DNA of 36,000 nucleotides. Origin: an uncultured Thiotrichaceae bacterium (GTDB lineage: Bacteria; Pseudomonadota; Gammaproteobacteria; Thiotrichales; Thiotrichaceae). Below the pieces are notes generated by a model, which was not told the DNA's origin, did not search any database, and worked only from the letters and a program-made list of their open reading frames with translations. Shown here piece by piece: positions 1 through 8,571 of the stretch (its first letter is position 1; each line of letters starts with the position of its first letter). The position numbers and the translations under genes are program-made. Where the stretch lies: positions 43,686 through 79,685 of the forward strand of contig CACVAY010000084.1 in the NCBI GenBank assembly GCA_902727985.1, in the 5' to 3' direction.

Positions 1-1025
1 GTTTGGCGGATACCGATTGAGAAACCATCTGCATCACCACCTGCGTCAGCAGCTGTACCGTCTGAACGACCGTATGTACCCATTTGATACAATGTGTTAC
101 CAGCTTCACCATCAATAGTTGAATACTGAGCATACACTGTTGTGCTCTTGCTAAACGCATGATCATAGCCAATTGAAAGCATGGTAGCTTCATCAGACTG
201 CACATCGCCATCAGCTACATAGTATTGACCTTTGATTGTACCTGCAGAAGATACTTTAGAAGCAGCACCAAGACCTACGATGTCACGATCAGAACCGCTT
301 ACGCCAGCTTCATCAGCTATTGCTTGATACATACCCACTACTTTAGTGTTACCCATCTTGTAAGTAGCACCTAAACGGTATGAAGACTCATCCTCAACGG
401 CAGTCGCGATTGGAGCACCATTCGCATCTGTATCATACCATTCTTTATTATGACTTTCGAAAGCAGCAAGCAGAGAAAGTGGGCCAGAAGCGTAAATACC
501 GCTCAAACTTAGTGCCCCTCTATCATCACCGCCATTTTCAGTTACATATGCAAGCATACCTTGGAAACCACCCATTTTAGGTGTTTGGTAAGCAACTACA
601 TTGTTAGGACGTATATCCCAGTTAGCGCCTTTACCACGAGCAACCATATTGTAGTTAGAACCGATCTGTGTAGACCAACCCAAGTCAAGCTTACGGCCAA
701 CGGTTTTGTAAGGCGTGTCGTGACGACCAACCAAAACTGCACCAAAACCACCCGCCAGGCCAACAACCTGGTTACGATTGCTAAGGTTAGCACCGTTACC
801 ACCTGTGTCTGTACCGAACTCAGCTTTGTAGATACCCTTCATGCCACCAGCTAGGTCAGCAGAACCTTTGATACCGATACGTGAAGAGTTTGAAGATACA
901 GATGTGCTTTCAATAGCACCATCTACTGCATCAATAGACCCGTGAAGCTGCCCGTAAAGTGTTGCGTCAGCTGCTGCTGTTGCAGATAAACCAGCAGCTA
1001 TTGCCAAAACTAGTAATTTTTTCAT
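1..1025 (-). CDS. Gram-negative general porin, 3' end cut by the window edge
   Basis: Outer-membrane diffusion channel. The ATG at 1025 follows a GAGGAG ribosome site (1034-1039) eight bases upstream. The product opens with a clear signal peptide (MKKLLVLAIAAGLSATAAA, cleavage before DATLYGQ), then the usual porin opening with a SSRIGIKG segment, a GGxGAVLVGRHDTPYK strand-loop and alternating amphipathic strands. The frame is open through position 1 for 341 codons and the last visible residues are GFSIGIRQ. Porins of this family end in a G(M/I)RH-x-F type strand, so probably only two or three codons are missing. No homotrimer or specificity claim can be made from sequence alone. The gene has its own promoter and two palindromes upstream. 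Confidence 0.93.
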   Translation of the reverse strand, partial: MKKLLVLAIAAGLSATAAADATLYGQLHGSIDAVDGAIESTSVSSNSSRIGIKGSADLAGGMKGIYKAEFGTDTGGNGANLSNRNQVVGLAGGFGAVLVGRHDTPYKTVGRKLDLGWSTQIGSNYNMVARGKGANWDIRPNNVVAYQTPKMGGFQGMLAYVTENGGDDRGALSLSGIYASGPLSLLAAFESHNKEWYDTDANGAPIATAVEDESSYRLGATYKMGNTKVVGMYQAIADEAGVSGSDRDIVGLGAASKVSSAGTIKGQYYVADGDVQSDEATMLSIGYDHAFSKSTTVYAQYSTIDGEAGNTLYQMGTYGRSDGTAADAGGDADGFSIGIRQ

Positions 1026-1067
1026 AATATTGACTCCTCATAGTCATTTAGAAATCCAACCGTTGTT

Positions 1068-1096
1068 AATATAGTTCGACTGATGTCATTAATCAA
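1068..1096 (-). promoter_or_regulatory. Sigma70-type promoter of the porin gene
   Basis: On the minus strand TTGATT (1096-1091) and TATATT (1073-1068) are separated by exactly 17 bases. This places the start of transcription near 1061 and gives a leader of about 36 bases. The match is good (4/6 and 5/6) but rests on inspection only. Confidence 0.6.
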
Positions 1097-1100
1097 CAAC

Positions 1101-1117
1101 CATCTTTTCAAAAGATG
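1101..1117. promoter_or_regulatory. Perfect palindrome just upstream of the porin -35 box
   Basis: CATCTTTT-C-AAAAGATG is a perfect 8+1+8 inverted repeat ending five bases from the proposed -35 hexamer. That is a normal place for an activator or repressor of porin expression. The regulator is unknown. Confidence 0.4.
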
Positions 1118-1157
1118 AGCCTAATATGCACCCCTTGTTGCCTTATTGCAACATTTT

Positions 1158-1197
1158 TTGATAATACCCCCTAAAAAAACACAACACGTATTATCAA
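1158..1197. repeat. 10-bp perfect inverted repeat upstream of the porin promoter
   Basis: TTGATAATAC (1158-1167) and GTATTATCAA (1188-1197) are perfect inverted copies with a 20-base spacer. They lie in the gap between the porin promoter and the gcvP terminator. They could be a second regulator site or a hairpin; the sequence does not decide. Confidence 0.4.
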
Positions 1198-1219
1198 CAA
1201 AGCAGAAAAAACAAGCTAA

Positions 1220-1260
1220 GCATATAAGAAATAAACACTTATCATTTACTTCTTATACGC
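1220..1260 (-). terminator. Terminator-like hairpin after gcvP
   Basis: A 16-bp stem (1260-1245 with 1235-1220) and a nine-base loop start 25 bases after the gcvP stop codon, followed downstream on the minus strand by a run of six T about eight bases later. All 16 pairs form in minus-strand RNA using two G-U wobbles. In plus-strand RNA those two become A-C mismatches, so the structure fits the gcvP transcript. Confidence 0.6.
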
Positions 1261-1284
1261 AAAGCAGCCTTACTTAGCTACACT

Positions 1285-4170
1285 TTAGCGATAAGAATCA
1301 ACCGTTGGGCAAGAACAAACGAGATTACGATCCCCGTAAACATTGTCTACACGATTCACTGTCGGCCAATACTTGCTTGTAGACAACACTCCTGCTGGAA
1401 GAATCGCCTCTGTCTGAGAATATGGACGCTCCCACGTGTTGGTAATATCAAACAAGGTATGCGGTGCATTGACTAATGGGTTGTTATCCGCAGGCCACTC
1501 ACCCGCTTGAACCTTATTGATCTCATCACGAATAGCAATCATGGCATTACAAAAACGATCCAACTCATAAAGATCTTCTGATTCTGTTGGCTCAATCATA
1601 AGTGTTCCCGCAACAGGGAATGACATTGTTGGCGCATGGAAGCCATAATCCATTAAGCGTTTCGCGATATCTTCTTCCGTTACCCCCGATTCTGCTTTGA
1701 TTGGACGGATATCAATAATACATTCGTGCGCAATCATGCCATTCGCACCGCGATATAAAACAGGATAATGCGCTTCGAGACGTTTCCCAATATAGTTAGC
1801 ATTAAGAATGGCAATCTCCGTTGCGCGCTTCAGACCCGCTGCCCCCATCAACTTGATATATACCCATGAAATCGGGAGGATTGCTGCGCTCCCATAAGGT
1901 GCAGCCGATACCGCGCTATTATCTGCGTCAACACCATCCACACTATTAACCGCATGATTGGGTAAGAAAGGCGCTAAATGTGATTTTACACCGATTGGCC
2001 CCATACCTGGCCCGCCACCACCATGTGGAATACAGAACGTTTTGTGTAAATTCAGATGTGACACATCAGAACCAAACTTACCTGGCTTAGATAAACCTAA
2101 CTGAGCATTTAAGTTCGCACCATCCATATAGACCTGCCCACCATTCTCATGAATGATTTCGCAGACTTTCACTATCTCTTCTTCAAAGACACCGTGCGTC
2201 GATGGATAAGTTACCATCACACACGATAAATTATCTTTGTTCGCTTCAGCTTTTGTACGGAGGTCTTCTACATCGATATTGCCGTTATCATCACACTCAA
2301 CAATGACCACTTTCATTTGCGCCATAATCGCTGACGCTGGATTCGTACCGTGTGCAGAGCTTGGAATTAAACACACATCACGATGCTCTTGCCCAAGGCT
2401 TGCATGATAACGACGAATCGCTACCAAACCTGCATATTCACCCTGAGCGCCTGAGTTAGGCTGCATTGACATATCGTCATAACCCGTCACCTCAATCAGC
2501 CAATCTTTTAATTCCTGGATCATTTGACGATATCCCACCGTTTGCTCATTCGGTGCAAACGGGTGAATATCTGCAAACTCAGGCCACGTAACGGGGATCA
2601 TTTCACTGGTGCTGTTTAGCTTCATGGTGCAGGAGCCCAGTGGAATCATGCCATGCGCCAATGAAAAGTCTTTATTTTCAAGACGCTTTAAGTAGCGCAA
2701 CATTTCTGTTTCAGAATGATGCGTATTGAAGACTTCATGTGTAAGGAATTGACTGGTACGTCTGGCACCATCTGGAATACTACTCGTGGTTTGCGCAGCA
2801 ACGTCAAGATCAGCAAGCGTTAAACCATGCCCTTCCCCAAGAATGACATCGAATAACTCTTCCACATCAGCTGACACTTTCCGCTCATCAAGACTGATTC
2901 CTAATTTATCCGCATCAATAACACGAAAGTTGATACCCGCTTCCGTTGCCCGCTGATTAACAGCCTGCTGATCACTAACTACAATAGTCAAAGTATCAAA
3001 CCAACTGTCATTCACTAACTCAATACCTTTTTGCTTCAGACCCAAGGCAAGAATCGTGGTTAGGCGATGAATACGCTGAGCAATGGTGTTTAAACCTTTG
3101 GGACCATGATAAACCGCATAGAATGAGGCCATATTGGCTAACAAAGCCTGAGCAGTACAAATATTCGATGTGGCTTTTTCACGACGGATATGTTGCTCAC
3201 GTGTTTGCATTGCCATGCGTAAGGCTTGATTGCCTTTACTATCAATCGATACACCAATAATACGGCCTGGCATCGTACGTTTGAATTTATTACGAGTTGC
3301 AAAGAACGCCGCATGCGGCCCTCCATACCCCATTGGCACACCAAAACGTTGCGCCGACCCCATCACAACATCCGCCCCCATTTCACCTGGCGATTTAAGC
3401 ATCACCAAGCTCATTAAGTCTGCAGCCACACATACCAAGGCTTTATTATCATGTGCCTTTTGTATGATTGTCTCCAAGTCACTCACTTCACCCGTGCTAC
3501 CTGGATATTGCACAAGCACACCAAAGAACTCATCTTTTTCCAGCTCGGTCGTTACATCACCGACAAGCAATTCAAAATCAAAATATTGGGCGCGGGTTTT
3601 AAGTACGTCAATCGTTTGAGGATGCACATCAGGAGCAATCAAGAATTTATTCGTCTTTAAACGGTTTGATCGCTTACAAAGCGACATCGCTTCCGCCGCT
3701 GCCGTCGCCTCATCTAACAGGGAGGCATTGGCAATCTCCATACCGGTAAGATCTGTCACCATCTGTTGGAAGTTTAATAAACCCTCTAAACGACCTTGTG
3801 AAATTTCTGGCTGATAAGGCGTGTAGGCCGTATACCAGCCAGGATTTTCCAATACATTACGTAAGATAACGGGGGGTACAACGGTGTCGTAGTAGCCCAT
3901 ACCGATATAGGACTTTGCAATCTTATTTTGCTTTGCCAGATCGGCAAGATACCCAAGGACTTCCGGCTCAGAGAGACTTCCATCGAGTGCTAAGGGTTCC
4001 TTCGTATGAATACTGGCAGGAACTGTTTTTTTAACTAGCTCATCTATACTAGATATATTCAATGCCGCCAGCATCTTCTCAATCGCGTCCGTTTCTGGAC
4101 CAATATGGCGACCAACAAAATCATCGTGTTGTGCTAGAACGTCTAACGAACGGGTATCTTGATTACTCAT
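1285..4170 (-). CDS. gcvP: Glycine dehydrogenase (decarboxylating), P protein
   Basis: Pyridoxal-phosphate enzyme of the cytoplasmic glycine cleavage system; it decarboxylates glycine and passes the aminomethyl group to lipoyl-GcvH. At 961 residues it is the single-chain form (not split into two subunits), with both homologous halves present. The first opens with a [10 protein letters not shown] segment. The second carries [18 protein letters not shown] near residue 708, whose lysine binds PLP. The ATG at 4170 gives the normal N-terminus; only a weak AGAAAG ribosome site is visible. Unusually for a gcvTHP operon, a T-tailed hairpin (4191-4216) and a REP-like element separate it from gcvH, so it may have its own promoter or be fed by readthrough. 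Confidence 0.97.
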   Translation of the reverse strand: MSNQDTRSLDVLAQHDDFVGRHIGPETDAIEKMLAALNISSIDELVKKTVPASIHTKEPLALDGSLSEPEVLGYLADLAKQNKIAKSYIGMGYYDTVVPPVILRNVLENPGWYTAYTPYQPEISQGRLEGLLNFQQMVTDLTGMEIANASLLDEATAAAEAMSLCKRSNRLKTNKFLIAPDVHPQTIDVLKTRAQYFDFELLVGDVTTELEKDEFFGVLVQYPGSTGEVSDLETIIQKAHDNKALVCVAADLMSLVMLKSPGEMGADVVMGSAQRFGVPMGYGGPHAAFFATRNKFKRTMPGRIIGVSIDSKGNQALRMAMQTREQHIRREKATSNICTAQALLANMASFYAVYHGPKGLNTIAQRIHRLTTILALGLKQKGIELVNDSWFDTLTIVVSDQQAVNQRATEAGINFRVIDADKLGISLDERKVSADVEELFDVILGEGHGLTLADLDVAAQTTSSIPDGARRTSQFLTHEVFNTHHSETEMLRYLKRLENKDFSLAHGMIPLGSCTMKLNSTSEMIPVTWPEFADIHPFAPNEQTVGYRQMIQELKDWLIEVTGYDDMSMQPNSGAQGEYAGLVAIRRYHASLGQEHRDVCLIPSSAHGTNPASAIMAQMKVVIVECDDNGNIDVEDLRTKAEANKDNLSCVMVTYPSTHGVFEEEIVKVCEIIHENGGQVYMDGANLNAQLGLSKPGKFGSDVSHLNLHKTFCIPHGGGGPGMGPIGVKSHLAPFLPNHAVNSVDGVDADNSAVSAAPYGSAAILPISWVYIKLMGAAGLKRATEIAILNANYIGKRLEAHYPVLYRGANGMIAHECIIDIRPIKAESGVTEEDIAKRLMDYGFHAPTMSFPVAGTLMIEPTESEDLYELDRFCNAMIAIRDEINKVQAGEWPADNNPLVNAPHTLFDITNTWERPYSQTEAILPAGVLSTSKYWPTVNRVDNVYGDRNLVCSCPTVDSYR

Positions 4171-4190
4171 AATTTCTTTCTACATAAATG

Positions 4191-4216
4191 AAAAAAGCCA
4201 ACGCTAAGTGGCTTTT
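4191..4216 (-). terminator. Intrinsic terminator between gcvH and gcvP
   Basis: On the minus strand AAAAGCCA, an eight-base loop and TGGCTTTTTT form a short stem followed by T residues, the classical shape. It ends only about 20 bases before the gcvP start codon, so complete termination here would uncouple gcvP from gcvTH. Confidence 0.6.
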
Positions 4217-4225
4217 CTGGTTTCA

Positions 4226-4278
4226 GGAGCGACTAAAACATTCTTTAACTGTTTTTGCACGACTGAAGCCGCGCTCCC
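4226..4278. repeat. REP-like element in the gcvH-gcvP gap
   Basis: GGAGCG (4226-4231) pairs with CGCTCC (4272-4277), and the right arm contains GACTGAAGCCGCGCTCCC. This resembles REP elements common in gammaproteobacteria, with the GGAGCGCGGCTTCAGTC type core. It shares the 11-mer CTGAAGCCGCG with the hairpin at 32465-32480. REP family membership is from memory. Confidence 0.45.
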
Positions 4279-4340
4279 AATCCATTTATAGACATGGATT
4301 AGAACATCAGTATATTCATGACAAAATGGGAAACATTTTG
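4279..4340. repeat. Two further small hairpins in the gcvH-gcvP gap
   Basis: AATCCAT/ATGGATT (4279-4285 with 4294-4300) and CAAAATG/CATTTTG (4322-4328 with 4334-4340) are perfect 7-bp inverted repeats. With the REP-like element and the terminator they make this 220-base gap highly structured. No function is assigned. Confidence 0.35.
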
Positions 4341-4392
4341 CCTTAGTTAATCATGATGAAGTATGCGCCACATACCCCACCGTGATGACCAA

Positions 4393-4779
4393 CTATGCTT
4401 CAGCTTCTTCCGTGTAGGCTTCTGGTGTTAATAACTCACCAAGGTCTTCCATAGAATCAAGCTTCATAGTGAAAATCCAACCTTCACCGTAAGGATCTGT
4501 ATTCACAGTTTCTGGAGCGTCGTCCAATGCTTCGTTGACCTCTGTAACTTCACCCGTAAGAGGTGCATACATATCAGATGCTGCTTTTACAGACTCCAAA
4601 ACACCCGTTGCATCATCTGCACCGTATTCTGTATCAATTTCAGGAAGTTCAACGAATACGATATCGCCCAATAGTTCCTGTGCGTGGTCGGTAATACCCA
4701 CCGTCACTGTACCGTTACCATTGTCACGAACCCATTCATGGCTTTTCGTGTATTTTAAATCGTCAGGGATATTACTCAT
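4393..4779 (-). CDS. gcvH: Glycine cleavage system H protein
   Basis: Lipoyl carrier that shuttles the aminomethyl arm between GcvP, GcvT and dihydrolipoamide dehydrogenase in the cytoplasm. The product has 128 residues, the standard length. It has the opening [14 protein letters not shown] and the lipoylation motif [13 protein letters not shown], with the modified lysine at residue 65. The ATG sits two bases after the gcvT stop codon and its AGGAGG ribosome site lies inside the end of gcvT, so the two are translationally coupled. Transcription probably ends largely at the hairpin beyond 4216 rather than continuing fully into gcvP. Confidence 0.97.
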   Translation of the reverse strand: MSNIPDDLKYTKSHEWVRDNGNGTVTVGITDHAQELLGDIVFVELPEIDTEYGADDATGVLESVKAASDMYAPLTGEVTEVNEALDDAPETVNTDPYGEGWIFTMKLDSMEDLGELLTPEAYTEEAEA

Positions 4780-4781
4780 GG

Positions 4782-5891
4782 TTATGCCTCCAAAAGGGAT
4801 TTTCCGTTACGAACAAACATCGGCTTAACAACGTTAGCCTTTAGTTGTTTGCCGCGAATTTCAACTGTACAAGTATCACCGATATCAACGGGTACTCGTG
4901 CCATAGCAACTGCTTTTTTTAATGTCGGTGAAAATGTACCACTGGTAATTTCACCTTCACTACCATTATCTGTAATCACTTTTTGGTGTCCACGTAAAAC
5001 ACCACGGCCTTCTAATACAAGACCCACAAATTTTTGTGTTTTCTCTGCCGCCTTTTCTTTTGCTAATGCTGTACGGCCAATAAAGTCGCGATCCTCCGGT
5101 TGCCACGCAACGGTCCAACCCAGCCCTGAGATTAAAGGAGAGGTTGTTTCATCCATATCAGTACCATAGAGGTTCATTCCCGCCTCAAGACGCAAGGTAT
5201 CGCGCGCGCCTAGACCAATAGGTTCAATGCCTGCCGCTTTGAGTGCATCCCATAGCTCAGCAGCCTCTTCATTAGGCACCATGATTTCGAAACCATCTTC
5301 ACCCGTATAACCCGTACGTGCGTAAAAAGTTTCACCCATTGGATATGCGTAAAAAGGTTTAAGTGCATCGACTTTTTCTGCGGTTTCAGCATCTAACAAG
5401 CCCAACGCTTTCGCTCGGGCATTTGGCCCTTGTACCGCAATCATTGCAAGGTCATCACGCTCCGCAATATCAACGGAAAAGTTTTCAACTTGTTTGGTAA
5501 TCCAGGCAAGATCTTTATCACGCGTTGCAGCGTTAATAACCATGCGATAGTGAATATCGGAGAGATAATAGACAATGAGGTCATCAATCACACAACCGTC
5601 CTCATTGAGCATACAACTGTACAGCGCCTTACCTGGCTCTTTTAGTTTGGCGACATCGTTAGCGATAAGGTGGCGTAGGAATGATTTAACATCTTCCCCC
5701 GTAAAATCGACGACGACCATGTGTGACACATCAAACATGCCGGCATCAGTGCGCACTTGATGATGTTCTTCAAGTTGTGAGCCATAGTGAATTGGCATCT
5801 CCCAACCAGCAAAATCAACCATTTTGCCACCTGCTTCGAGGTGCTTGTCATAGAGTGCAGTCTGTTTAGGGGTATTTTCCGTATCGGTCAT
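4782..5891 (-). CDS. gcvT: Glycine cleavage system T protein (aminomethyltransferase)
   Basis: Transfers the methylene group from aminomethyl-lipoyl-GcvH to tetrahydrofolate and releases ammonia. The product has 369 residues from the ATG at 5891, with KTALYDKH-like and [16 protein letters not shown] opening segments, the DVSHM strand, and a C-terminal barrel ending in [14 protein letters not shown]. The frame stays open further upstream, to a possible start at 5990, but that stretch is the 3' part of the glycine riboswitch and its expression platform. GGAGAG at 5900-5895 supports 5891 as the true start. It is the first gene of gcvTH and is controlled by the riboswitch. Confidence 0.97.
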   Translation of the reverse strand: MTDTENTPKQTALYDKHLEAGGKMVDFAGWEMPIHYGSQLEEHHQVRTDAGMFDVSHMVVVDFTGEDVKSFLRHLIANDVAKLKEPGKALYSCMLNEDGCVIDDLIVYYLSDIHYRMVINAATRDKDLAWITKQVENFSVDIAERDDLAMIAVQGPNARAKALGLLDAETAEKVDALKPFYAYPMGETFYARTGYTGEDGFEIMVPNEEAAELWDALKAAGIEPIGLGARDTLRLEAGMNLYGTDMDETTSPLISGLGWTVAWQPEDRDFIGRTALAKEKAAEKTQKFVGLVLEGRGVLRGHQKVITDNGSEGEITSGTFSPTLKKAVAMARVPVDIGDTCTVEIRGKQLKANVVKPMFVRNGKSLLEA

Positions 5892-5925
5892 TTTCTCTCC
5901 AGTTGCCTTTTTACGGGCGTACAAA

Positions 5926-5956
5926 GGGGTAATCTGCTGTTGCAGACTTCCGCCCC
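5926..5956 (-). promoter_or_regulatory. Expression-platform hairpin of the glycine riboswitch
   Basis: On the minus strand GGGG, then AGTCTGC-AACA-GCAGATT, then CCCC form a strong stem between aptamer II and the gcvT ribosome site. Its 5' GGGG touches the P1 strand of aptamer II at 5956, so the two can compete. This is the likely switch, though whether it acts on transcription or translation cannot be read off. Confidence 0.5.
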
Positions 5957-6148
5957 TCTGTCCTGAAACCTGAGAGATTCCCTCTTGCAAGGTTACTACC
6001 CTTCGGTGGACACACGGTTGTGCATCGCTCTCCAGAGTCGAATGAAATCGGTGTGTAGATCTCTAAACAAGCAGTCCTGGTACCTGAGCGTTTCCGGACG
6101 TGTTGCGCCTTCGGTGTTTTCGTCGTTGCGAAAACTCTCCTGCTTGTT
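5956..6148 (-). promoter_or_regulatory. Tandem glycine riboswitch upstream of gcvT
   Basis: Two glycine aptamers are visible on the minus strand. Aptamer I (6148-6066) is closed by a 9-bp P1 (CTGCTTGTT with AACAAGCAG in plus-strand notation) and contains GGAGAG, ACACCGAAGG and a CTCAGGTACCAGGAC core. Aptamer II (6037-5956) has P1 CTCTG/CAGAG, GGAGAG, CCACCGAAGGGT and CTCTCAGGTTTCAGGAC. About 28 bases link them. These conserved blocks are diagnostic for the gcvT element. Glycine binding normally turns on glycine cleavage genes. Confidence 0.95.
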
Positions 6149-6156
6149 AAATTCGC

Positions 6157-6172
6157 TGGGTAACTATACCCA
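6157..6172 (-). promoter_or_regulatory. Probable gcvT promoter -10 region within a palindrome
   Basis: Minus-strand TATAGT (6167-6162) lies about 14 bases ahead of aptamer I, which is the right distance for a transcript starting near 6155. It is centred in the inverted repeat TGGGTA-TAGT-TACCCA. No convincing -35 box is seen, so the call is tentative. Confidence 0.4.
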
Positions 6173-6429
6173 AGCATACTTATAAAAACTATTTTTTTTG
6201 CTTCGATATGGTCAAACCTTAACCAAAAAGACGGCTTCAGGTACAAGCTATTTACATTTTGGGATATTCGACATAATCGTACACATCACCAACAGCACTC
6301 ATGAATTATTTTTATTGACACTCAGGTTCTGTTAAGACTCAGTAATCTAGAATGAATCGGCAACAAAAAAACCACAAACACAACAAAACTCCGATAAACG
6401 TATCAAAAAAACAACAAAAATCACTTAAC

Positions 6430-6471
6430 TTGATTTAAATCAACTATAGATTTAGATAATTAGAATATACT
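6430..6471 (+). promoter_or_regulatory. FNR/Anr-type class II promoter of the 3D-domain gene
   Basis: TTGATTTAAATCAA (6430-6443) matches the FNR/Anr consensus TTGAT-N4-ATCAA perfectly. TATACT at 6466-6471 is a 5/6 -10 hexamer. A start of transcription near 6478 puts the centre of the FNR site at about -41.5, the standard class II activation position. The same gap (6173-6535) also carries the upstream side of the divergent gcvT promoter; no gene is seen in it. Confidence 0.65.
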
Positions 6472-6535
6472 TATATTCAAATTTAGCTCTAGGATCTCGT
6501 TTCATACAGATACATATTTGAAACCACATGAAGCC

Positions 6536-7021
6536 ATGAAAAAATATATAACCAGTAGTGTCATATTACTCATAACTTTAATGATGTTTACGAAACCTGC
6601 TCTTGCAGAACAACCAAAAGATTCACTGCATGAGAAGATATTTTCTAACTTTGAAGATAATAAGCACATTAAGTTAGTCCAGTATCTTTACAAGATGACT
6701 TATAAGAAACGCAGCCTTCAAGTCACTGCGACTGCCTATACCTCACACAAAAACCAAACAGACAGCACGCCAGATATTGCAGCTTGGGGAGACCGCTTAA
6801 CACCAGACATGAAAGTCATCGCAGTCTCACGGGACCTACTTAACGAATACGGGCTCACTCGTGGAAGCCACGTTAGAATAATAGGTCTACCTGGCAAATA
6901 CGTGGTTCTCGACAAAATGAATAAGCGCTGGAAAAAGAAAATAGATATTTATATGGGGAAAGATTTAAACAAAGCATTCCAGTGGGGACAAAAAAAAGTC
7001 ATTATTGAATGGGCTTCATAG
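6536..7021 (+). CDS. Secreted 3D-domain (double-psi beta-barrel) protein
   Basis: Exported protein of 161 residues with a signal peptide (MKKYITSSVILLITLMMF...ALA, cleaved near residue 24). Residues 62-159 form a 3D domain, named for three conserved aspartates, seen here near D86 (WGDRL), D126 (VVLDKM) and D137 (KIDIYMG), after a TATAYTS strand. The fold is shared with RlpA and MltA and usually points to peptidoglycan interaction or lytic activity; the substrate here is unknown. A TTG nine bases further into the leader side (6518) is in frame, but ATG 6536 gives a normal signal peptide; neither has a strong ribosome site. The FNR-type promoter suggests induction at low oxygen. Confidence 0.8.
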   Translation: MKKYITSSVILLITLMMFTKPALAEQPKDSLHEKIFSNFEDNKHIKLVQYLYKMTYKKRSLQVTATAYTSHKNQTDSTPDIAAWGDRLTPDMKVIAVSRDLLNEYGLTRGSHVRIIGLPGKYVVLDKMNKRWKKKIDIYMGKDLNKAFQWGQKKVIIEWAS

Positions 7022-7042
7022 AACAAGCCCCACACTCCCAAT

Positions 7043-7081
7043 AAAAAGGGCGGAACATGATCAACATGTTCCGCCCTTTTT
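7043..7081. terminator. Strong bidirectional terminator between the 3D gene and yggT
   Basis: A perfect 17-bp stem (7043-7059 with 7065-7081), GC-rich in its middle, has a five-base loop, A5 on one flank and T5 on the other. It serves the convergent 3D-domain gene and yggT. Confidence 0.95.
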
Positions 7082-7106
7082 ATATCCGCTTATAAAAAAT
7101 GACTTT

Positions 7107-7655
7107 CTACAAGCCAAACCCATTCAGTAAAATCAGGACAATTTGCAAGCCTAGAATCACTACTAAAGGCGACAAATCAACCATTGCAACAGGCGGAATA
7201 ACTCGTCTTACAGGTCGCAACAAGGGATCTGTCAGACTGTTCAAGATTGGCACAATAGGATTCCCATGCGCCGAACCAACCCAACTAATGATCGCCTGGA
7301 TAATCAAAGCAATGATATAAATCCACACAATCATTCGTAACAAGTCGCCGAGAATCAACTTAACTAAGTTTTGATCCATAAAACTTGCACCAGCAATAAG
7401 CGACATTAAAAACACTTCTAACGCTTTCAGTCCTAGCGATGCAACAACGGCAGATGTATCGACTTTTCCAACGGAAGGAATAAATCGACGCAGAGGAATA
7501 ATCACCGGATTCGTAATTTTGATAATAAACTGTGAAATCGGATTATAAAAATCCGCCTTCGACAAGCCCAACATCATGCGTACTAACAATAATGTTATGT
7601 AAAGATTGAACAACGTACTTACAAGAAATACAAGAACGTCCTGCAGTGCTCCCAT
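7107..7655 (-). CDS. yggT: YggT family integral membrane protein
   Basis: Inner-membrane protein of 182 residues with two tandem YGGT units, each having hydrophobic helices followed by a conserved NP-IxxP-LRR(F/V)IPxxG/A-VDxSxxV motif (NPVIIPLRRFIPSVGKVDTS near residue 49 and DPLLRPVRRVIPPVAMVDLS near 142). Biochemical function is not established; E. coli yggT has been linked to osmotic or ion stress tolerance. It lies downstream of proC and yggS in the same direction, a common gammaproteobacterial order, with 68 bases to proC. Confidence 0.92.
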   Translation of the reverse strand: MGALQDVLVFLVSTLFNLYITLLLVRMMLGLSKADFYNPISQFIIKITNPVIIPLRRFIPSVGKVDTSAVVASLGLKALEVFLMSLIAGASFMDQNLVKLILGDLLRMIVWIYIIALIIQAIISWVGSAHGNPIVPILNSLTDPLLRPVRRVIPPVAMVDLSPLVVILGLQIVLILLNGFGL

Positions 7656-7723
7656 TAAACCAACTCCTTAATCTAGATTTTGGGCATAATAATGCCTAAC
7701 TTTTTCCTAATTGAAACGAATAT

Positions 7724-8536
7724 TTAACCTTGTGCAAGCTCTCTTGCCCTTTCCTTTGCCGCAGACATCGCTTGAGCCACCATTTCTGGCAACTGTTTTT
7801 CCGTCAAAACAGCCAGCGCAGCAGCGGTTGTTCCCCCTTTTGAAGTCACTTTTTGGCGTAAGATAGCGACATCATCGTCACTTTCAAGCGCCAATTTTGC
7901 GGACCCCAAAGCGGTTTGCAATACAAGCAGACGCGCTTGCTGCTCGTCAAGCCCTAGCTCTTTTGCTGCAGTTTGCATCGCCTCCATAAACAGGAAAAAA
8001 TATGCAGGGCCACTTCCAGAGACCGCTGTTACCGCATCTAATTTTGCTTCATCTTCTAACCAGATGGTAATGCCCACGGAACGCATCACCATTTCAGCGA
8101 GACTTCTTTGTTCATCCGAGACTGCAGGGCTTGCGAATAACCCCGTTGCTCCAGCCTGTACCAAAGCAGGGGTATTCGGCATACAGCGAACTGTTGAAAT
8201 TTCATCTCCCAACCACTCACGCATACTTGCAAGGGTGACTCCGGCAGCGATCGAAATAATGAGCAGCTTTTGCTCCTGAACACTATTACTGATGGACTCA
8301 CACACTCGCTGAAAAATCTGTGGTTTTACAGCTAACACAACAATATCCACACCCTCTATTGCCAATACATTGTCAGTGAAGCCTTCAATATTGGAAGAGT
8401 ACTGATAAATGGTAGCTAACTGCTCGACATCTGGATCAGAGACTCGGATTTGCATATCTGTCGAATCTTGTATTAACCCAGCAACTAAACTACGAGTCAT
8501 ATTCCCCGCACCGATAAACGTAATGATTTTTTTCAT
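7724..8536 (-). CDS. proC: Pyrroline-5-carboxylate reductase
   Basis: Last step of proline synthesis: reduces pyrroline-5-carboxylate with NAD(P)H in the cytoplasm. The 270-residue length is typical. The N-terminus shows the Rossmann motif FIGAGNMTRSLVAGL. The middle has VRCMPNTPALVQAGATG, and the C-terminal helical domain has AVSGSGPAYFFLFMEAM and KVTSKGGTTAAAL, all hallmark proC segments. It follows yggS by 35 bases and is probably co-transcribed with it and yggT. Confidence 0.97.
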   Translation of the reverse strand: MKKIITFIGAGNMTRSLVAGLIQDSTDMQIRVSDPDVEQLATIYQYSSNIEGFTDNVLAIEGVDIVVLAVKPQIFQRVCESISNSVQEQKLLIISIAAGVTLASMREWLGDEISTVRCMPNTPALVQAGATGLFASPAVSDEQRSLAEMVMRSVGITIWLEDEAKLDAVTAVSGSGPAYFFLFMEAMQTAAKELGLDEQQARLLVLQTALGSAKLALESDDDVAILRQKVTSKGGTTAAALAVLTEKQLPEMVAQAMSAAKERARELAQG

Positions 8537-8571
8537 AATTTTTTCACATTCCTTTTTTAAACGGCCAGTCT

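Noticed and set aside
5892-5990. A longer gcvT reading frame extending 33 codons upstream
   Set aside because: That stretch is the glycine riboswitch aptamer II and expression platform; the ribosome site GGAGAG sits just before the ATG at 5891.
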